Source of the DNA: Rhabdobacter roseus
GTDB lineage: Bacteria; Bacteroidota; Bacteroidia; Cytophagales; Spirosomataceae
NCBI RefSeq assembly: GCF_014202275.1
Contig: NZ_JACHGF010000001.1
Span: 372,001-436,000 of the forward strand
Reading direction: 5' to 3'
DNA: 64,000 bases
This document shows, piece after piece, positions 41,826 to 50,704 of this stretch; position 1 is the first letter of the stretch, and each line of letters opens with the position of its first letter. The notes beneath the pieces were generated by a model. That model was not told the origin of the DNA and ran no database searches. It was given only the letters and a program-made list of their open reading frames with translations. A program made the translations under genes and the position numbers.

Positions 41826-42047
41826 ATGAATCGAATTCGCTATTTCGTGGAGAACCAAGTTTTTGGAGTGTGCGCAAAGCTAGGCGAAAAGCTCAATATC
41901 TCGGCCAGTAGCATCAGGCTTTACTTTATTTACGCTACTTTTCTGACCTTTGGCTCGCCCATTATCCTGTACCTGGTGATGGCCTTCTGGATGGAGCTGC
42001 GCAAGCATTGGCGACGCCACAGTAGCCCTACCATTTGGGAGCTATAA
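41826..42047 (+). CDS. PspC-domain small membrane protein
   Basis: A 73-residue protein with NQVFGVCAKLGEKLNISASS at the start, the start of a PspC domain, one membrane helix (about residues 33-52, FIYATFLTFGSPIILYLVMA) and a basic C-terminus. PspC proteins respond to envelope stress; small Bacteroidota versions carry only this module. Its last 6 bp overlap the convergent glycosyltransferase gene. Confidence 0.8.
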   Translation: MNRIRYFVENQVFGVCAKLGEKLNISASSIRLYFIYATFLTFGSPIILYLVMAFWMELRKHWRRHSSPTIWEL

Positions 42048-43064
42048 AGCGCCGGACTGGGGAAGTTTCGGAAACGTTTTGCGCCCTTTCCCAAAGTACT
42101 CCCATACTACGCTTCTCGGATAAAGTGCGACGGAGCTCGGCCCGGCCTTTGGACGGGCTTTTTCTTCTTTATGGAGTGCTCCCACCAGGCCATAAAAAGC
42201 ACTGTGTGCTTTAAGAATGGCAAGTACATCGGGCCAGGCTCCTGCCATCATAAATCGTACGCTGGAAAGCCCGTCGAGTACCAAACGAGCCAGCAGAGTA
42301 GCCCACCGGCGGCGGGCGGGCAGATTCTTGTAGAGCATCAGCAGGTTGTTGCGGTAGTTCAGGAAGGTTTTGCGGGGATTGGATTTATGAAGCGTGCCGC
42401 CGCCCACGTGGTACACGGTACTTTGGCCGCAGTACATGATCCGCAGCCCTGCGCGCTGCCAGCGCCAGCACAGATCTATCTCCTCCATGTGCGCAAAAAA
42501 GCGCTCGTCGAAACCACCTACTTCCTGAAAAGCGCTGGCGCGCACAAACAGGCAGGCACCCGTAGCCCAGAATACACTCCGTACGTCATTGTATTGTCCC
42601 AGATCTTGCTCGCAGGTATCGAAGATCCGACCCCGGCAGAAGGGGTACCCGAGGTAGTCCAGGTAGCCACCGGCGGCTCCCGCGTACTCGAAGTGTGTGC
42701 GCTGGTGGTAGGCAAGTACCTTGGGCTGGCAGGCGGCGATGCGGCGGTCGGCCTCCAGCAGCGCCACCACGGGCTCTACCCAGCCGGGCGTTATTTCTAC
42801 GTCGGAGTTCAATAGTACGTAGTAGTCGGCCGGAATGGCCCGCAGGGCTTCGTTGTAGCCGCCCGCATAGCCCTTGTTTTGAGTAAGCCGAAGCGTAGGT
42901 ACCTCGGGAAAATGGGCGTGCAGCCACGGCAGAGAATCATCGGTAGAAGCGTTGTCGGCCACCCACACGCTGTGGCCAGCCGAATGGGTAAGAACAGCAG
43001 GGAGAAATTGTTCGAGGTACTTTCTTCCGTTATAATTTAAGATAACAATGGCTACGTGTGGCAT
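42042..43064 (-). CDS. Family 2 glycosyltransferase
   Basis: A 340-residue GT2 enzyme: VAIVILNYNGRKYLEQFLPA (nucleotide-binding N-terminus), the DxD-like YVLLNSDVEITPGWVEP, GACLFVRASAFQEVGGFDER (acceptor-site loop) and the C-terminal helical segment FLNYRNNLLMLYKNLPARRR. It resembles rhamnosyltransferase-type enzymes that build cell-surface polysaccharides. It ends in the PspC-domain gene by 6 bp and is followed 71 bp later by the YbaB gene on the same strand. Confidence 0.9.
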   Translation of the reverse strand: MPHVAIVILNYNGRKYLEQFLPAVLTHSAGHSVWVADNASTDDSLPWLHAHFPEVPTLRLTQNKGYAGGYNEALRAIPADYYVLLNSDVEITPGWVEPVVALLEADRRIAACQPKVLAYHQRTHFEYAGAAGGYLDYLGYPFCRGRIFDTCEQDLGQYNDVRSVFWATGACLFVRASAFQEVGGFDERFFAHMEEIDLCWRWQRAGLRIMYCGQSTVYHVGGGTLHKSNPRKTFLNYRNNLLMLYKNLPARRRWATLLARLVLDGLSSVRFMMAGAWPDVLAILKAHSAFYGLVGALHKEEKARPKAGPSSVALYPRSVVWEYFGKGRKTFPKLPQSGAL

Positions 43065-43135
43065 CCGCTACAAAAAATCCGGCCAGGAGACCGGAGTAAA
43101 AGGAATAAACGAGGGTACCTGCCGGGAAGGTACTT

Positions 43136-43483
43136 TTATTTCATCAGACCGCTCAGATCCAAGCCCGGAATGTTCGGAATCACGCCCTCGGTGGCTTTCT
43201 GGAGGTGCGCCTTGATCTTCGGCTCAATGTCGTCCAGGGCTTTATTAACGGCCGCCACGACCAGGTCCTGTAGCATTTCTTTATCCTCCGGCTTTATCAG
43301 GTCGGCGTCGATCTCCAGCGCGGTTATCTTTTTCTGTCCGTTCACCGTAGCCCGCACCATGCCCGCCCCCGACTCGGCCGATTCGGTAATGGTACTTAGC
43401 TGCTCCTGTGCTTCTTTCATGCGGGCTTGCAGATCCTTCATTTTACCCATCAGCCCCATCATATCACCCATATTTCCAAACAT
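43136..43483 (-). CDS. YbaB/EbfC-family nucleoid-associated protein
   Basis: A 115-residue protein with the YbaB pattern: MFGNMGDMMGLMGKMKDLQA, MKEAQEQLSTITESAESGAG, VRATVNGQKKITALEIDADL, and EDKEMLQDLVVAAVNKALDD. Members dimerise, bind DNA and often sit beside recR and dnaX; here they do not. Standalone copies are common in Bacteroidota. Soluble, no odd features. Confidence 0.95.
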   Translation of the reverse strand: MFGNMGDMMGLMGKMKDLQARMKEAQEQLSTITESAESGAGMVRATVNGQKKITALEIDADLIKPEDKEMLQDLVVAAVNKALDDIEPKIKAHLQKATEGVIPNIPGLDLSGLMK

Positions 43484-43563
43484 AGCGCTCTCAGTAAAAA
43501 GTATGATTTATAAAAAACAGCCTACGCCACGGTAGGTGGCGCGGCGTCACAAAGGTAGTGGTT

Positions 43564-45516
43564 TCAGCGCAAAAGCAGAAGCGAGCCGGTTTTTACGAAG
43601 GGTTTTCCGGTGTTATCCTTGATCTCTACTTTATAAACGTAGTTGCCTTCGGGAGCACGCTCCCCCCGTACCGTGCCGTCCCAGCCCTGGCTGGCGTCGG
43701 TGGAAGAAAAGATTACCTCGCCCCACTTGTTATAAATAATCATCTGGAAAGCATCGAAGAAAGTACCCTGCACCCGGAACACATCGTTGATATTGTCGCC
43801 ATTGGGCGAGAAAGCATCGGGCAGGAAGAGGGCGGCTTCCCGCCGGAAATCGATGACGTTGGAGTAGCTCAGGAACGACCCGTTGCCGGACCGCACCCGC
43901 ACCTGGTAGGTAAACTCCTGCTGGTCGGGATCGTCGAGGCGGGGGTCGTAGTTTTGGCTGGTGCCCACGCCGGTTTCGGCGGAGGTACCGTTGGTGTTGT
44001 ATTTAATCACGAAGTAGGTACCTATGGCGTCGGTAAAAGGCCGGTCCGGGGTCCAGCGAAGGTTGGAGCCCGAGCGGCTAAGCCACACGGTACAAAGTAC
44101 CTCGCTGGGGTCGGAGCGGTTGCCACAGGCGTTTTCGTACAAGATTCGGTAGCAGTACGAGCGCTCCGAAGTACGGGCGGTAGCGTCAGAGTAGCGGTTG
44201 GTATTGTCGGCTACGCCCACTTCTACGTAAGGACCGGCCAGATTTTCTGACCTTTCAAAGACCATTTTGTAGGTAGTAGTTTGGCCCTGCGCGGGCGGAA
44301 ACGCAATGAGCGACACGCTGCCGTCCTGCTCCACGCTTACGATGGCCTGCGTAATGGCGTCGGGCTTTTGCGTAGAAACGGCCATGATCTCTACCGGAGC
44401 GGATAAGGACTGCACTGTAGCCGAAACGGCGATGACCTGGTAGCGGTAGGTTTCGCCGCACTGTACGTCCGTATCGGTATAAGTCAGGTTAGCAATATTC
44501 GTAAAACGCTGGATTACCACGCCGTCACGCAGGAGCTGGTACTGCGTAAAGCCGTTGGCGGGTGCGTAGCGGTTCCAGCTCAGCACGTTCTGCTCGTTTT
44601 CGGCCTGCGCCGTCAGTTGCATTACGGCTACCTCGTTGCTTTCCAGGGCGTTGCCGCAGGCGTCGGTAGTTCTGAGGCGTACCTGGTACGGGCCGCCGCT
44701 CGTGGGTAGCGAGGCCGTCATTTGCTGGTTGCCGCCCCGGTTGTTCTTCACGCCCGTAGCGGCGTAGGTACCTCCCGCGGGCTGCAGCAGTACCTCCGAC
44801 TCCACGTCCTGAATGCCCAGGTACGAAAGGGTAAACGTGCCGTCGGCGCGGGCCTCTACGCGGCTGATGGCCACGGTATTGAGCTGGATGCTGCTCAGAA
44901 TCACCGTACGGGCCACCCACTCACTTCCGTCGCAGGAGCCCTGCGTGTCCCAGTATACGCCCCGTACGCTCACTTGCCGCTGACCGGTACCGCTGTACGT
45001 ATGTTCTCTTTCTAAAGTTTCCCCTTTATTGATAAAATCGTTGGAAGCAGCTGGATCATTCCAGTCAATTTCGAGCTGATCGTACTGCCGGGCCACGTTA
45101 TTGTCGGTTACGATCACTTTTACCTTATTACCCGAGCAGGGGATGATCTGCACATTGGGTGGCGTACGGTCTACCACGATCACTTCGCGGCAAAGCGCTA
45201 TACCGGTTGCTCCGCTACTACCTACCTGTAGGATACGGTAACGGCCGGGCTGTGTGTATCTAAAGGTAGTTGCCGTGGATGTACCGGGTACATTTTCACC
45301 CTTGTAGTCGAAATTATAGGCTAGGTTATTGGCCCCGGCTACGGTGTTCGTAACCGTAACATTAAAAGGAGCACAGCCCGTAACGGCCACCGTGCCACCC
45401 ACGCCATTGATTGAAAAACCACCACCGCTACCGCTGCAAAAATCCTGCGCCCGGATGGTGCCAAACCCTGCCAGTGCCAGCCACAAAATACAACCAACGA
45501 CTACCTTATTCAACAT
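43564..45516 (-). CDS. Large secreted protein with gliding/type IX sorting C-terminus (CHU_C, type B)
   Basis: A 650-residue exported protein: signal peptide MLNKVVVGCILWLALAGFGT (start ATG 45516 rather than 45543), several fibronectin- or PKD-like beta modules (for example QYQLLRDGVVIQRFTNIANL and ITQAIVSVEQDGSVSLIAFP), and the type B sorting domain at the end: DAFSPNGDNINDVFRVQGTF, QMIIYNKWGEVIFSSTDASQ and GNYVYKVEIKDNTGKPFVKT. That domain directs secretion and surface anchoring by the type IX system, a mark of Bacteroidota. Function is likely adhesion. It stands alone. Confidence 0.92.
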   Translation of the reverse strand: MLNKVVVGCILWLALAGFGTIRAQDFCSGSGGGFSINGVGGTVAVTGCAPFNVTVTNTVAGANNLAYNFDYKGENVPGTSTATTFRYTQPGRYRILQVGSSGATGIALCREVIVVDRTPPNVQIIPCSGNKVKVIVTDNNVARQYDQLEIDWNDPAASNDFINKGETLEREHTYSGTGQRQVSVRGVYWDTQGSCDGSEWVARTVILSSIQLNTVAISRVEARADGTFTLSYLGIQDVESEVLLQPAGGTYAATGVKNNRGGNQQMTASLPTSGGPYQVRLRTTDACGNALESNEVAVMQLTAQAENEQNVLSWNRYAPANGFTQYQLLRDGVVIQRFTNIANLTYTDTDVQCGETYRYQVIAVSATVQSLSAPVEIMAVSTQKPDAITQAIVSVEQDGSVSLIAFPPAQGQTTTYKMVFERSENLAGPYVEVGVADNTNRYSDATARTSERSYCYRILYENACGNRSDPSEVLCTVWLSRSGSNLRWTPDRPFTDAIGTYFVIKYNTNGTSAETGVGTSQNYDPRLDDPDQQEFTYQVRVRSGNGSFLSYSNVIDFRREAALFLPDAFSPNGDNINDVFRVQGTFFDAFQMIIYNKWGEVIFSSTDASQGWDGTVRGERAPEGNYVYKVEIKDNTGKPFVKTGSLLLLR

Positions 45517-45711
45517 GTGTATGTAGGGTAAAAAATGCTTCAATGCCTCGTGATCGCTCGTGAATAACTAAACCATAACCTCTGGCCACGAAACGGAATG
45601 CTTTCAACCTTTGTTTTCCAAATACCAAAAGTAAAACATTCCGGGCTAAGGCCGTACCTTTACTGTCTTAAACGAGGATGCCGTACAAACTATTTTTATA
45701 CAAAGTACCTA

Positions 45712-46959
45712 ATGAACAACAATAATACCAAAATTCCGCTCGACTCCATCGAAGAGGCCATCAGTGACATCCGGGCGGGCAAGATGATCATCGTCGTAGA
45801 TGACGAAGATCGTGAGAATGAGGGAGATTTGATATGCGCCGCCGAGATGATCACGCCCGAGATCATCAACTTCATGGCCCGCGAAGGGCGGGGGCTTATT
45901 TGTGCACCGCTCACCGAGGAGCGTTGTGAGGAGCTGGGGCTGGATATGATGGTAGGAAAAAATACGGCCGCCTACGAAACGGCCTTCACCGTATCGGTGG
46001 ATCTGCTGGGCGACGGCTGCACCACGGGTATTTCTGCCAGCGACCGCGCCAAAACCATAAAAGCCCTGGTCAATCCTGATACCAAACCCGAAGATCTGGG
46101 CCGCCCGGGCCATATTTTTCCGCTCCGGGCCAAGCAGGGTGGGGTACTTCGCCGTACCGGCCATACCGAAGCCGCCATCGATTTTGCCCGCCTGGCCGGC
46201 CTGGCTCCGGCGGGGGTACTGGTCGAAATCCTGAACGAAGACGGCTCCATGGCGCGTCTGCCCGAGCTGCGCGTACTGGCCGACCGCCTGGATCTGAAGC
46301 TAGTGAGTATCAAAGACCTGATTGAGTACCGCCTCAAGAAAGAAACCCTTATCAAGCGCGAAATTGGCGTGGATATGCCTACCGAATGGGGGCACTTTGA
46401 CCTCATCGCCTACCGCCAAACCAACACCGACGAGCTGCACCTGGCGCTGGTGAAAGGTACCTGGGACAAAGACGAGCCCGTACTGGTACGGGTGCATTCG
46501 TCCTGCGTGACGGGCGACATCTTCGGCTCCTGCCGCTGCGACTGCGGCGGCCAGCTGCACGCCGCCATGGAAATGGTGGATAAGGCCGGCAAGGGCGTGG
46601 TACTTTACATGAACCAGGAAGGGCGTGGCATTGGCTTGCTCAATAAGCTGAAAGCCTATAAGCTACAGGAAATGGGCCGCGACACCGTAGACGCCAACCT
46701 GGAGCTGGGCCTACCCATGGACTCGCGCGACTACGGCGTGGGGGCGCAGATCCTGCGCGACCTGGGCATTACCAAGATTAACCTGATTTCCAATAACCCC
46801 AAAAAACGCGTGGGCCTTATGGGCTACGGCCTCGAGATCGTCGACTCGGTGCCCATTGAGGTACCTTCCAACCCGCACAATGAAAGGTACCTGCTCACCA
46901 AGCGCGACCGCATGGGCCATAACCTCGTAAACCTGACGCTATCTGCTAATAAAGGATGA
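45712..46959 (+). CDS. ribBA: Bifunctional 3,4-dihydroxy-2-butanone-4-phosphate synthase / GTP cyclohydrolase II
   Basis: A 415-residue fusion for riboflavin synthesis. The N-terminal RibB half has [20 protein letters not shown] and [14 protein letters not shown]; the C-terminal RibA half (from about residue 215) has [18 protein letters not shown], the zinc site, and [17 protein letters not shown]. Start ATG 45712 ([20 protein letters not shown]) is used; the longer frame to 45598 begins inside the T9SS gene's divergent leader and has no coding look. It overlaps the GNAT gene by 4 bp. Confidence 0.96.
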   Translation: MNNNNTKIPLDSIEEAISDIRAGKMIIVVDDEDRENEGDLICAAEMITPEIINFMAREGRGLICAPLTEERCEELGLDMMVGKNTAAYETAFTVSVDLLGDGCTTGISASDRAKTIKALVNPDTKPEDLGRPGHIFPLRAKQGGVLRRTGHTEAAIDFARLAGLAPAGVLVEILNEDGSMARLPELRVLADRLDLKLVSIKDLIEYRLKKETLIKREIGVDMPTEWGHFDLIAYRQTNTDELHLALVKGTWDKDEPVLVRVHSSCVTGDIFGSCRCDCGGQLHAAMEMVDKAGKGVVLYMNQEGRGIGLLNKLKAYKLQEMGRDTVDANLELGLPMDSRDYGVGAQILRDLGITKINLISNNPKKRVGLMGYGLEIVDSVPIEVPSNPHNERYLLTKRDRMGHNLVNLTLSANKG

Positions 46960-47381
46960 AAATTCGCTTTGCTACCACCGACGCCGACCTGCTGGCGTGT
47001 CGGCGCGCCGTTCAGGCGTTGCGCCCCCTGCTCACCGACGAGCGCTACGACGAAGCCATCCGAAGTACCCTGGCCGACAACCGGCAAATGCTGTTTGTAG
47101 ACACAGGCGGCGAGGCGGCCGCGGTGGCCGTGTTCGAGACGGGCTACAACTTGTTTAGAGGAAAGTATCTCTACATCGACGACCTCTCGACGCTGCCCGA
47201 GCACCGGGGCAAAGGCTACGCGGGCCTGCTGCTGGACTGGATTCTCGACTACGCCGAGCGCGAAGGCCTCCAGGAAGTACACCTCGACTCCGGCGTGAGC
47301 GAAGCCCGCACCGACGCGCACCGGCTCTACCTCAACAAGCGCTTCCAGGTCACGAGCCTGCACTTTGTCCGGAAAATGTAG
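46956..47381 (+). CDS. GNAT-family N-acetyltransferase
   Basis: A 141-residue GNAT protein with the acetyl-CoA motif A as [20 protein letters not shown] and the following [20 protein letters not shown]. It overlaps ribBA (ATGA) and is followed by a terminator. The substrate is unknown; small GNATs modify proteins or amino sugars. ATG 46956 is the only good start. Confidence 0.85.
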   Translation: MKIRFATTDADLLACRRAVQALRPLLTDERYDEAIRSTLADNRQMLFVDTGGEAAAVAVFETGYNLFRGKYLYIDDLSTLPEHRGKGYAGLLLDWILDYAEREGLQEVHLDSGVSEARTDAHRLYLNKRFQVTSLHFVRKM

Positions 47382-47408
47382 CGTATCAATACTAGCCAAA
47401 GTACCTTT

Positions 47409-47436
47409 AAGCCCTCCTCCGTGGGGGCTTTTTTAT
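47409..47436 (+). terminator. Terminator after the ribBA-GNAT pair
   Basis: AAGCCC (47409-47414) and GGGCTT (47425-47430) with a 10-nt loop, followed by TTTTTT to 47434 and a further T-rich stretch. It ends the ribBA-GNAT transcription unit. Confidence 0.75.
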
Positions 47437-47611
47437 TTTTTGAAGAACTCCCCCCCCGCCCTAACCCCTCTGCAAAAAGTACCCCTCTGCCCCATGCCCT
47501 TTGCCCAACTACCCTTTGCTACTAACATTTTTGTATTAAATTTCTCCCCCCAGGCAACCCTTCCGCTTCGGGCGGCATTTCTCCCTATAGACACACCCCC
47601 GTACCCGCCAA

Positions 47612-48169
47612 ATGCTAGCTGAGATCGTCCGACAATGCCAACGCGACAACCCCTTCGCCCAGAAGCGGCTCTACGAGCATTTTGCCAACCGGATGTACCG
47701 GCTCTGCCGCCGCTACGTACCCGATGCCTTCGAAACCGAGGAGGTACTCATGAATGGCTTCCTGAAAATATTTCGGGCCTTAGGTACTTTCGAGTACCGC
47801 AGCGACGACGAACTGGAGGTGTGGATGAAGCGCATCATGGTCAACGAAGCCCTCATGTACCTGCGCCGTAAGGTAGGCCAAAAAGCCTGGTCGCTGGACC
47901 ACCCCGACCTCCCGGAGGCCGAAGTGCCCCACGCCGCGCAGGAAACCGACGCCGACCTGCAAGCTGAGGCCATTCACGACCTGATCCTGCGGCTGCCCCA
48001 CGGCTACCGCACGGTGTTTTGTCTGTACGCCATTGAAGGCTACAGCCACCGCGAGATCGCCGCGCTGCTGGGGGTAAGCGAGAATACGTCCAAGTCGCAG
48101 CTGAGCAAAGCCCGGGCGATGCTGCAAAAACTATTGATCAAAAATGGCTATGAGCAAGAAAGAAGATAA
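47612..48169 (+). CDS. ECF-type RNA polymerase sigma factor
   Basis: A 185-residue ECF sigma factor: region 2 with NPFAQKRLYEHFANRMYRLC and the DNA-melting helix DDELEVWMKRIMVNEALMYL, and region 4 with LPHGYRTVFCLYAIEGYSHR and VSENTSKSQLSKARAMLQKL. It overlaps the following membrane gene by 26 bp, the usual sigma/anti-sigma coupling. A second, related sigma gene is at 54135-54704; the two proteins share the SxxxSKSxLSRAR region 4 ending. Confidence 0.92.
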   Translation: MLAEIVRQCQRDNPFAQKRLYEHFANRMYRLCRRYVPDAFETEEVLMNGFLKIFRALGTFEYRSDDELEVWMKRIMVNEALMYLRRKVGQKAWSLDHPDLPEAEVPHAAQETDADLQAEAIHDLILRLPHGYRTVFCLYAIEGYSHREIAALLGVSENTSKSQLSKARAMLQKLLIKNGYEQERR

Positions 48170-48830
48170 GCACGAGCTCGACGAGCTGTTTAGGGGCAAC
48201 GCCCGGTACCTGGCCGACCAGCCGCCGCGTGGGTTCGATCAGGAGGCAGTTTGGCAGCAGCTCCAAACCCAACTACCCCTCCGGCCGCGCCGCCGAAAGT
48301 GGCCAATTGCCTGGGTTGCGGCCGCTGCCGTGGTAGCACTGACCGTGCTGGTGGGTGGCGTATGGGTACTTTGGCCCGAGCCAGGTACTTTGCCGGTAGC
48401 GCAGCCGCAGGTACCTAAGTACCCCGCTTCGCCCGCGCCCAGCCAGGTACCTGTGGCACCAGGTACCCTGGCGGCAGCCACCACAAAACAGCACTCCCAG
48501 GTACCTGCCCGCCAAGTACCTTCGGCTCCCGAACCTAAGGCCGAAGCCATAGTGCCACCCCCAAGTACCCCCGCCGAAGTACCTGCCGGGGTAGCACCGC
48601 CAGAGGTGGCCGAGGTACTTGCGGAGGCTGGTTCTGCCGAAGGTACTTTGGTGGTGAAAAAGCCCGAGAAGCCGCGCTTTCGCGTGGTGCATGTCAATGA
48701 ACTAAGAGCGCCCGAAGTACCCCAAACGCCGTCGCGCCTGCATGTTGCGGTCCGGATCGGCCTGCCTGGACCCGCGGAAGTACCCGTGGCCACGGAGGCA
48801 CGACCCTGGCTGAGGGTACCTCTTCCCTAG
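48144..48830 (+). CDS. Membrane protein, anti-sigma-like, with a motif-derived Val-Pro/Gly-Thr-rich linker
   Basis: A 228-residue protein starting in or just after the sigma gene (ATG 48144 or 48150). The N-terminus (HELDELFRGNARYLADQPPR, then EAVWQQLQTQL) is the cytoplasmic part seen also in the 54679 protein; one membrane helix follows (about 58-77, WIAWVAAAAVVALTVLVGGV). Beyond it lies a long low-complexity tail of VP, GT, KY and ST dipeptides, coded by about 14 copies of the iterated motif in 460 bp. Unlike the 54679 protein it has no C-terminal outer-membrane domain. Likely anti-sigma function, unproven. Confidence 0.72.
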   Translation: MAMSKKEDKHELDELFRGNARYLADQPPRGFDQEAVWQQLQTQLPLRPRRRKWPIAWVAAAAVVALTVLVGGVWVLWPEPGTLPVAQPQVPKYPASPAPSQVPVAPGTLAAATTKQHSQVPARQVPSAPEPKAEAIVPPPSTPAEVPAGVAPPEVAEVLAEAGSAEGTLVVKKPEKPRFRVVHVNELRAPEVPQTPSRLHVAVRIGLPGPAEVPVATEARPWLRVPLP

Positions 48831-48918
48831 TAGATTTGGGGATATTCCTACTACTGGCTTGATGTTGCTTTTTAGAACTAAGCAAAGTGATGAACTCATA
48901 GTATAACTATTCTCACTA

Positions 48919-50559
48919 ATGACAGTAAGGATTATATGCCTACTAGTATTGCTTGGGCTCACGAATGACGCATTATCACAAATCCGCATTTTGGGTACTG
49001 TGGTAGAGTCGAAAGAGCAACGCCCATTAGCCTATGTTAATATCGGAATCAAGGAAAAAAATATTGGTGCTATCTCAAAGGAGGATGGCTCATTTGAAAT
49101 CAATATAGCACATGAATACCAGAACGACAGCTTGACCTTCTCGTTAGTAGGATATAAAGAGTCCAACTTCCTGATTCGGGAGCTGGTTTTAGACACAACG
49201 GTGCTCGTTCGTTTAAAGGAGAAAGTCGTTCAACTACGAGAGGTAGCCGTTGTAGGAGAAAAATTAGTCGAGAAAAAATACGGCATAAAAAAGAGAGGAA
49301 CCATTCACTTCACAGACGGAATCTTTAAAAAGGATGATAGTTTTGAAATTGGGCAAGTGATCAATCTTGGTAGCTCTCCCGCTCAAATAACGTCGGTTAA
49401 TCTCCATGTTAATTCATCAAGACCCGATAGCGCCAGTTTCAGAATTAATTTTTACAGATACGACGCCGACGAAAATACTCCCAAAGAAAGGATAATGGAA
49501 CAGAGTATTTTGCAACGGCATCCAATTAAGGAGGGATGGTTGAAGTTTGATTTAGCGGAGTATAGTATTCTGTTGAAAGGAAGTGTGCTGGCCTCCATTG
49601 AGTTTATTCCCGAGAATAAAGAGGATGTTAAACAGATCTTTTATGAGGTTAAGCTTGGCGGCTCATCCAAAAGCTTCTTCCGGAGAACCAGTCTGGGGCG
49701 ATGGACGAGGCCTCCTCACCATTATTGCCTCTATATAACAGCTACTACCAGCAAGGAGGCCCCAGACGAGCCTGATGATACAGAAACGCTTCCGACTTTT
49801 ACTTTGAAGTCTGACTTTTCAAATGAGCCCTTTAGTTTGTTTGTAAGGCTACCCAAAGAGTATGCTAAAAACCCCCAGCGTACTTACCCGGTGTTTTACC
49901 TGCTGGACGGTAATGTATATTTTGATCCCGTGGCCCATTATGCCGACAAATTAACCAGAAAGAAGAGAAATACTATTGATCCGATCCTGGTTGGAATTGG
50001 CTATGAGAATGCTTACGTGATGGATTCTTTGCGAGACCGGGATTATACGTTTCCGAGGGCGCTTCCCGCCGATGGTTTTAAGATCAGCGGGGAAGGAGAA
50101 AAGTTCTATCAGTTTGTTAAGGAAAAAATTGTAACCCATATCGACTCGGCTTACAGAACGGACAAAGTCAATCGAACGATCATGGGACATTCGCTGGGTG
50201 GCTATTTTGTCTTGCATGCCTTAACGCATCATCTGTCCGGGCAAACGATCTTCACTAATTTCGTGGCAGCAAGTCCTTCCATTGATTACCATACTAATTA
50301 TATCCTGGATGTAATCGAGCGCTTAGCGAATAAAGGCGAAAACGCCGAGCGCGCAGGCTTATTTTTAACCATCGGGGCGTTGGAAGTTTTAGAAGATCAA
50401 CCGAATGGTTTTAAGCGTTTGACAGAAATATTAGCTAAAAAATCAATTGATACTAACGCAAAAGTATATAAAGATTGGGGGCATATGGAGACCGCTATAC
50501 CCACCTTTGAAGAGGCGGTCCGGCAGGTGATGCATAAAAATAATTCACGCAAAAAGTAA
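48919..50559 (+). CDS. Exported esterase with carboxypeptidase-regulatory-like N-terminal domain
   Basis: A 546-residue secreted protein: signal peptide (MTVRIICLLVLLGLTNDALS), then a carboxypeptidase regulatory-like beta-sandwich (about 25-105, with GTVVESKEQRPLAYVNIGIK and SLVGYKESNFLI, as in SusC/TonB-linked proteins), a middle beta domain, and an alpha/beta hydrolase of the esterase D type (about 295-540) with nucleophile GHSLGGYFVLHAL. The usual Asp and His follow (ALEVLEDQPNG, DWGHMETAIP). The region is AT-rich and contains almost no ARGTACC word, unlike its neighbours, so it may be a recent arrival. It is the only such gene here. Confidence 0.85.
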   Translation: MTVRIICLLVLLGLTNDALSQIRILGTVVESKEQRPLAYVNIGIKEKNIGAISKEDGSFEINIAHEYQNDSLTFSLVGYKESNFLIRELVLDTTVLVRLKEKVVQLREVAVVGEKLVEKKYGIKKRGTIHFTDGIFKKDDSFEIGQVINLGSSPAQITSVNLHVNSSRPDSASFRINFYRYDADENTPKERIMEQSILQRHPIKEGWLKFDLAEYSILLKGSVLASIEFIPENKEDVKQIFYEVKLGGSSKSFFRRTSLGRWTRPPHHYCLYITATTSKEAPDEPDDTETLPTFTLKSDFSNEPFSLFVRLPKEYAKNPQRTYPVFYLLDGNVYFDPVAHYADKLTRKKRNTIDPILVGIGYENAYVMDSLRDRDYTFPRALPADGFKISGEGEKFYQFVKEKIVTHIDSAYRTDKVNRTIMGHSLGGYFVLHALTHHLSGQTIFTNFVAASPSIDYHTNYILDVIERLANKGENAERAGLFLTIGALEVLEDQPNGFKRLTEILAKKSIDTNAKVYKDWGHMETAIPTFEEAVRQVMHKNNSRKK

Positions 50560-50704
50560 AGAATATAGGCCAGTGTAGTATCCTTGGTGGTAGGTTCAGT
50601 TTCGTTCTGCGAAGCCGATATGTAATGCAGTTTTATTTTCATACCAGCGTTTCACCAGGTACTATAAAAGCCAGCAGTAAGTTTTACTCCATTACTCACT
50701 TTTC

